From Acetobacter sicerae (lineage in GTDB: Bacteria > Pseudomonadota > Alphaproteobacteria > Acetobacterales > Acetobacteraceae), in contig NZ_JAAABN010000009.1 in the NCBI RefSeq assembly GCF_011516765.1, positions 1 through 64,000 of the forward strand: a DNA stretch of 64,000 nt, in the 5' to 3' direction. The translations under genes and the position numbers were made by a program. The notes beneath the pieces were generated by a model. It was not told the origin of the DNA. It saw nothing but the letters and a program-made list of their open reading frames with translations, and made no database searches. Numbering within the stretch: the stretch's first letter is position 1; the number at the start of each line of letters is the position of its first letter. Below, piece after piece: positions 63,412 to 64,000 of this stretch.

Positions 63412-64000
63412 ATGAGTAAAGCACCACCAGTCGAGACCAACATGAAGGGTATTCTGTTGGCCGGAGGTTCAGGCACGCGCCTGTATCCGATGACCCTCGC
63501 CGCCAGCAAGCAACTGCTGCCGGTCTACGACAAGCCGATGATCTATTACCCGCTGACGACGCTCATGCTCGCCGGTATCCGGGACATCATGATCATCTCC
63601 ACGCCCGCCGATCTGCCGCAGTTCAAGCGTCTGCTCGGCGACGGCTCGCAGTTCGGTGTTCGTTTCGAATATCGTGAACAGCCGACTCCGGATGGTATCG
63701 CGCAGGCCTTCCTGATCGCAGGCGAGTGGCTGAAGGGCAGTCCGTGTGCTCTGGTGCTCGGTGACAACCTGATCTTCGCCGATCACCTGTCCGCCCTGCT
63801 TCAGAAAGCCGGAAAGATCGAGAAAGGCGCGACCGTGTTCGCCTATCAGGTCCGTGATCCGGAGCGTTACGGCGTGGTCAGCTTTGACGAGACCGGCAAG
63901 GCTCTCACGGTTGAGGAAAAGCCACCGGAGCCGAAATCGAACTGGGCGATCACCGGCCTCTATTTCTACGATGACCGCGTGTATGATTTCGCCCGCAAGG
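63412..64000 (+). CDS. rfbA: Glucose-1-phosphate thymidylyltransferase, N-terminal part
   Basis: Runs off the right edge; 196 codons are visible. The nucleotide-binding signature [20 protein letters not shown] then [20 protein letters not shown] is plain, with [10 protein letters not shown] as the second motif. It makes dTDP-glucose for rfbB. 21 bp after rfbB. Confidence 0.95.
   Translation, partial: MSKAPPVETNMKGILLAGGSGTRLYPMTLAASKQLLPVYDKPMIYYPLTTLMLAGIRDIMIISTPADLPQFKRLLGDGSQFGVRFEYREQPTPDGIAQAFLIAGEWLKGSPCALVLGDNLIFADHLSALLQKAGKIEKGATVFAYQVRDPERYGVVSFDETGKALTVEEKPPEPKSNWAITGLYFYDDRVYDFARK

Overview
The window is GC-rich DNA that reads as the right-hand part of an integrated conjugative element (ICE or integrated plasmid) in an alphaproteobacterium, most likely an acetic acid bacterium (Acetobacteraceae). 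That assignment is an inference from the IS5-type transposase, the IncP-like trb set, the RPA-type replication initiator and the metal-resistance cargo. The element ends at a tRNA-Gly(GCC) gene (59080-59154). Beyond it lie ordinary chromosomal genes: a histidine phosphatase, a PLP-fold protein, and the dTDP-rhamnose genes rfbB and rfbA.

Layout. 1-8156: copper module, with the C-terminus of a CsoR/FrmR-type repressor, a His/Cys-rich small protein, CopA, CopB and a Met-rich protein. It is followed by an unusual redox chain: a cytochrome c, a membrane-tethered FAD/NAD/[2Fe-2S] reductase, a di-haem-b membrane protein and a seven-haem cytochrome c. 8410-9286: complete IS5-family element. 10019-12896: ParB-like protein and an unknown protein. 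13424-20146: CDF exporter plus RND-type heavy-metal efflux operon, divergent from a MerR regulator. 20499-29140: accessory backbone (DUF932, Toprim, DUF2493, toxin-antitoxin pair, DUF736, XRE, DUF2285) with three related nested inverted repeats. 29363-33367: tightly overlapping operon of AlpA-like HTH, RepA, ParA, DNA methyltransferase, RHH protein, DUF2840 and TraF, with DnaA boxes and iterons inside the end of repA. 33369-36417: second DUF736, lytic transglycosylase, relaxase. 36883-42763: mer fragment (GDCCVxC protein, MerT, MerR) and an ars operon (ArsR, fused ArsC, ArsB, ArsH, ArsO-like) beside an acr3 remnant. 42896-44085: small unknown genes, a possible NepR-like anti-sigma factor and a hairpin cluster. 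44622-56536: TraG, CopG-like, TrbBCDEJLFGI and DUF2274. 56499-58838: LysR, an unknown protein and a GST.

How it works together. The trb genes, TraG, relaxase, TraF and transglycosylase form a complete-looking mating apparatus. RepA and ParA with an embedded origin could let the excised form replicate or be stabilised. Copper, Zn/Cd/Co-type, mercury and arsenic functions sit in three separate cargo blocks between backbone modules. No integrase gene is visible here, so it should lie left of position 1 or be absent.

The most novel-looking part is 3815-8156. It appears to be a split NAD(P)H-to-periplasm electron conduit, embedded in a copper-resistance locus and preceded by an operator of the CsoR/FrmR class.
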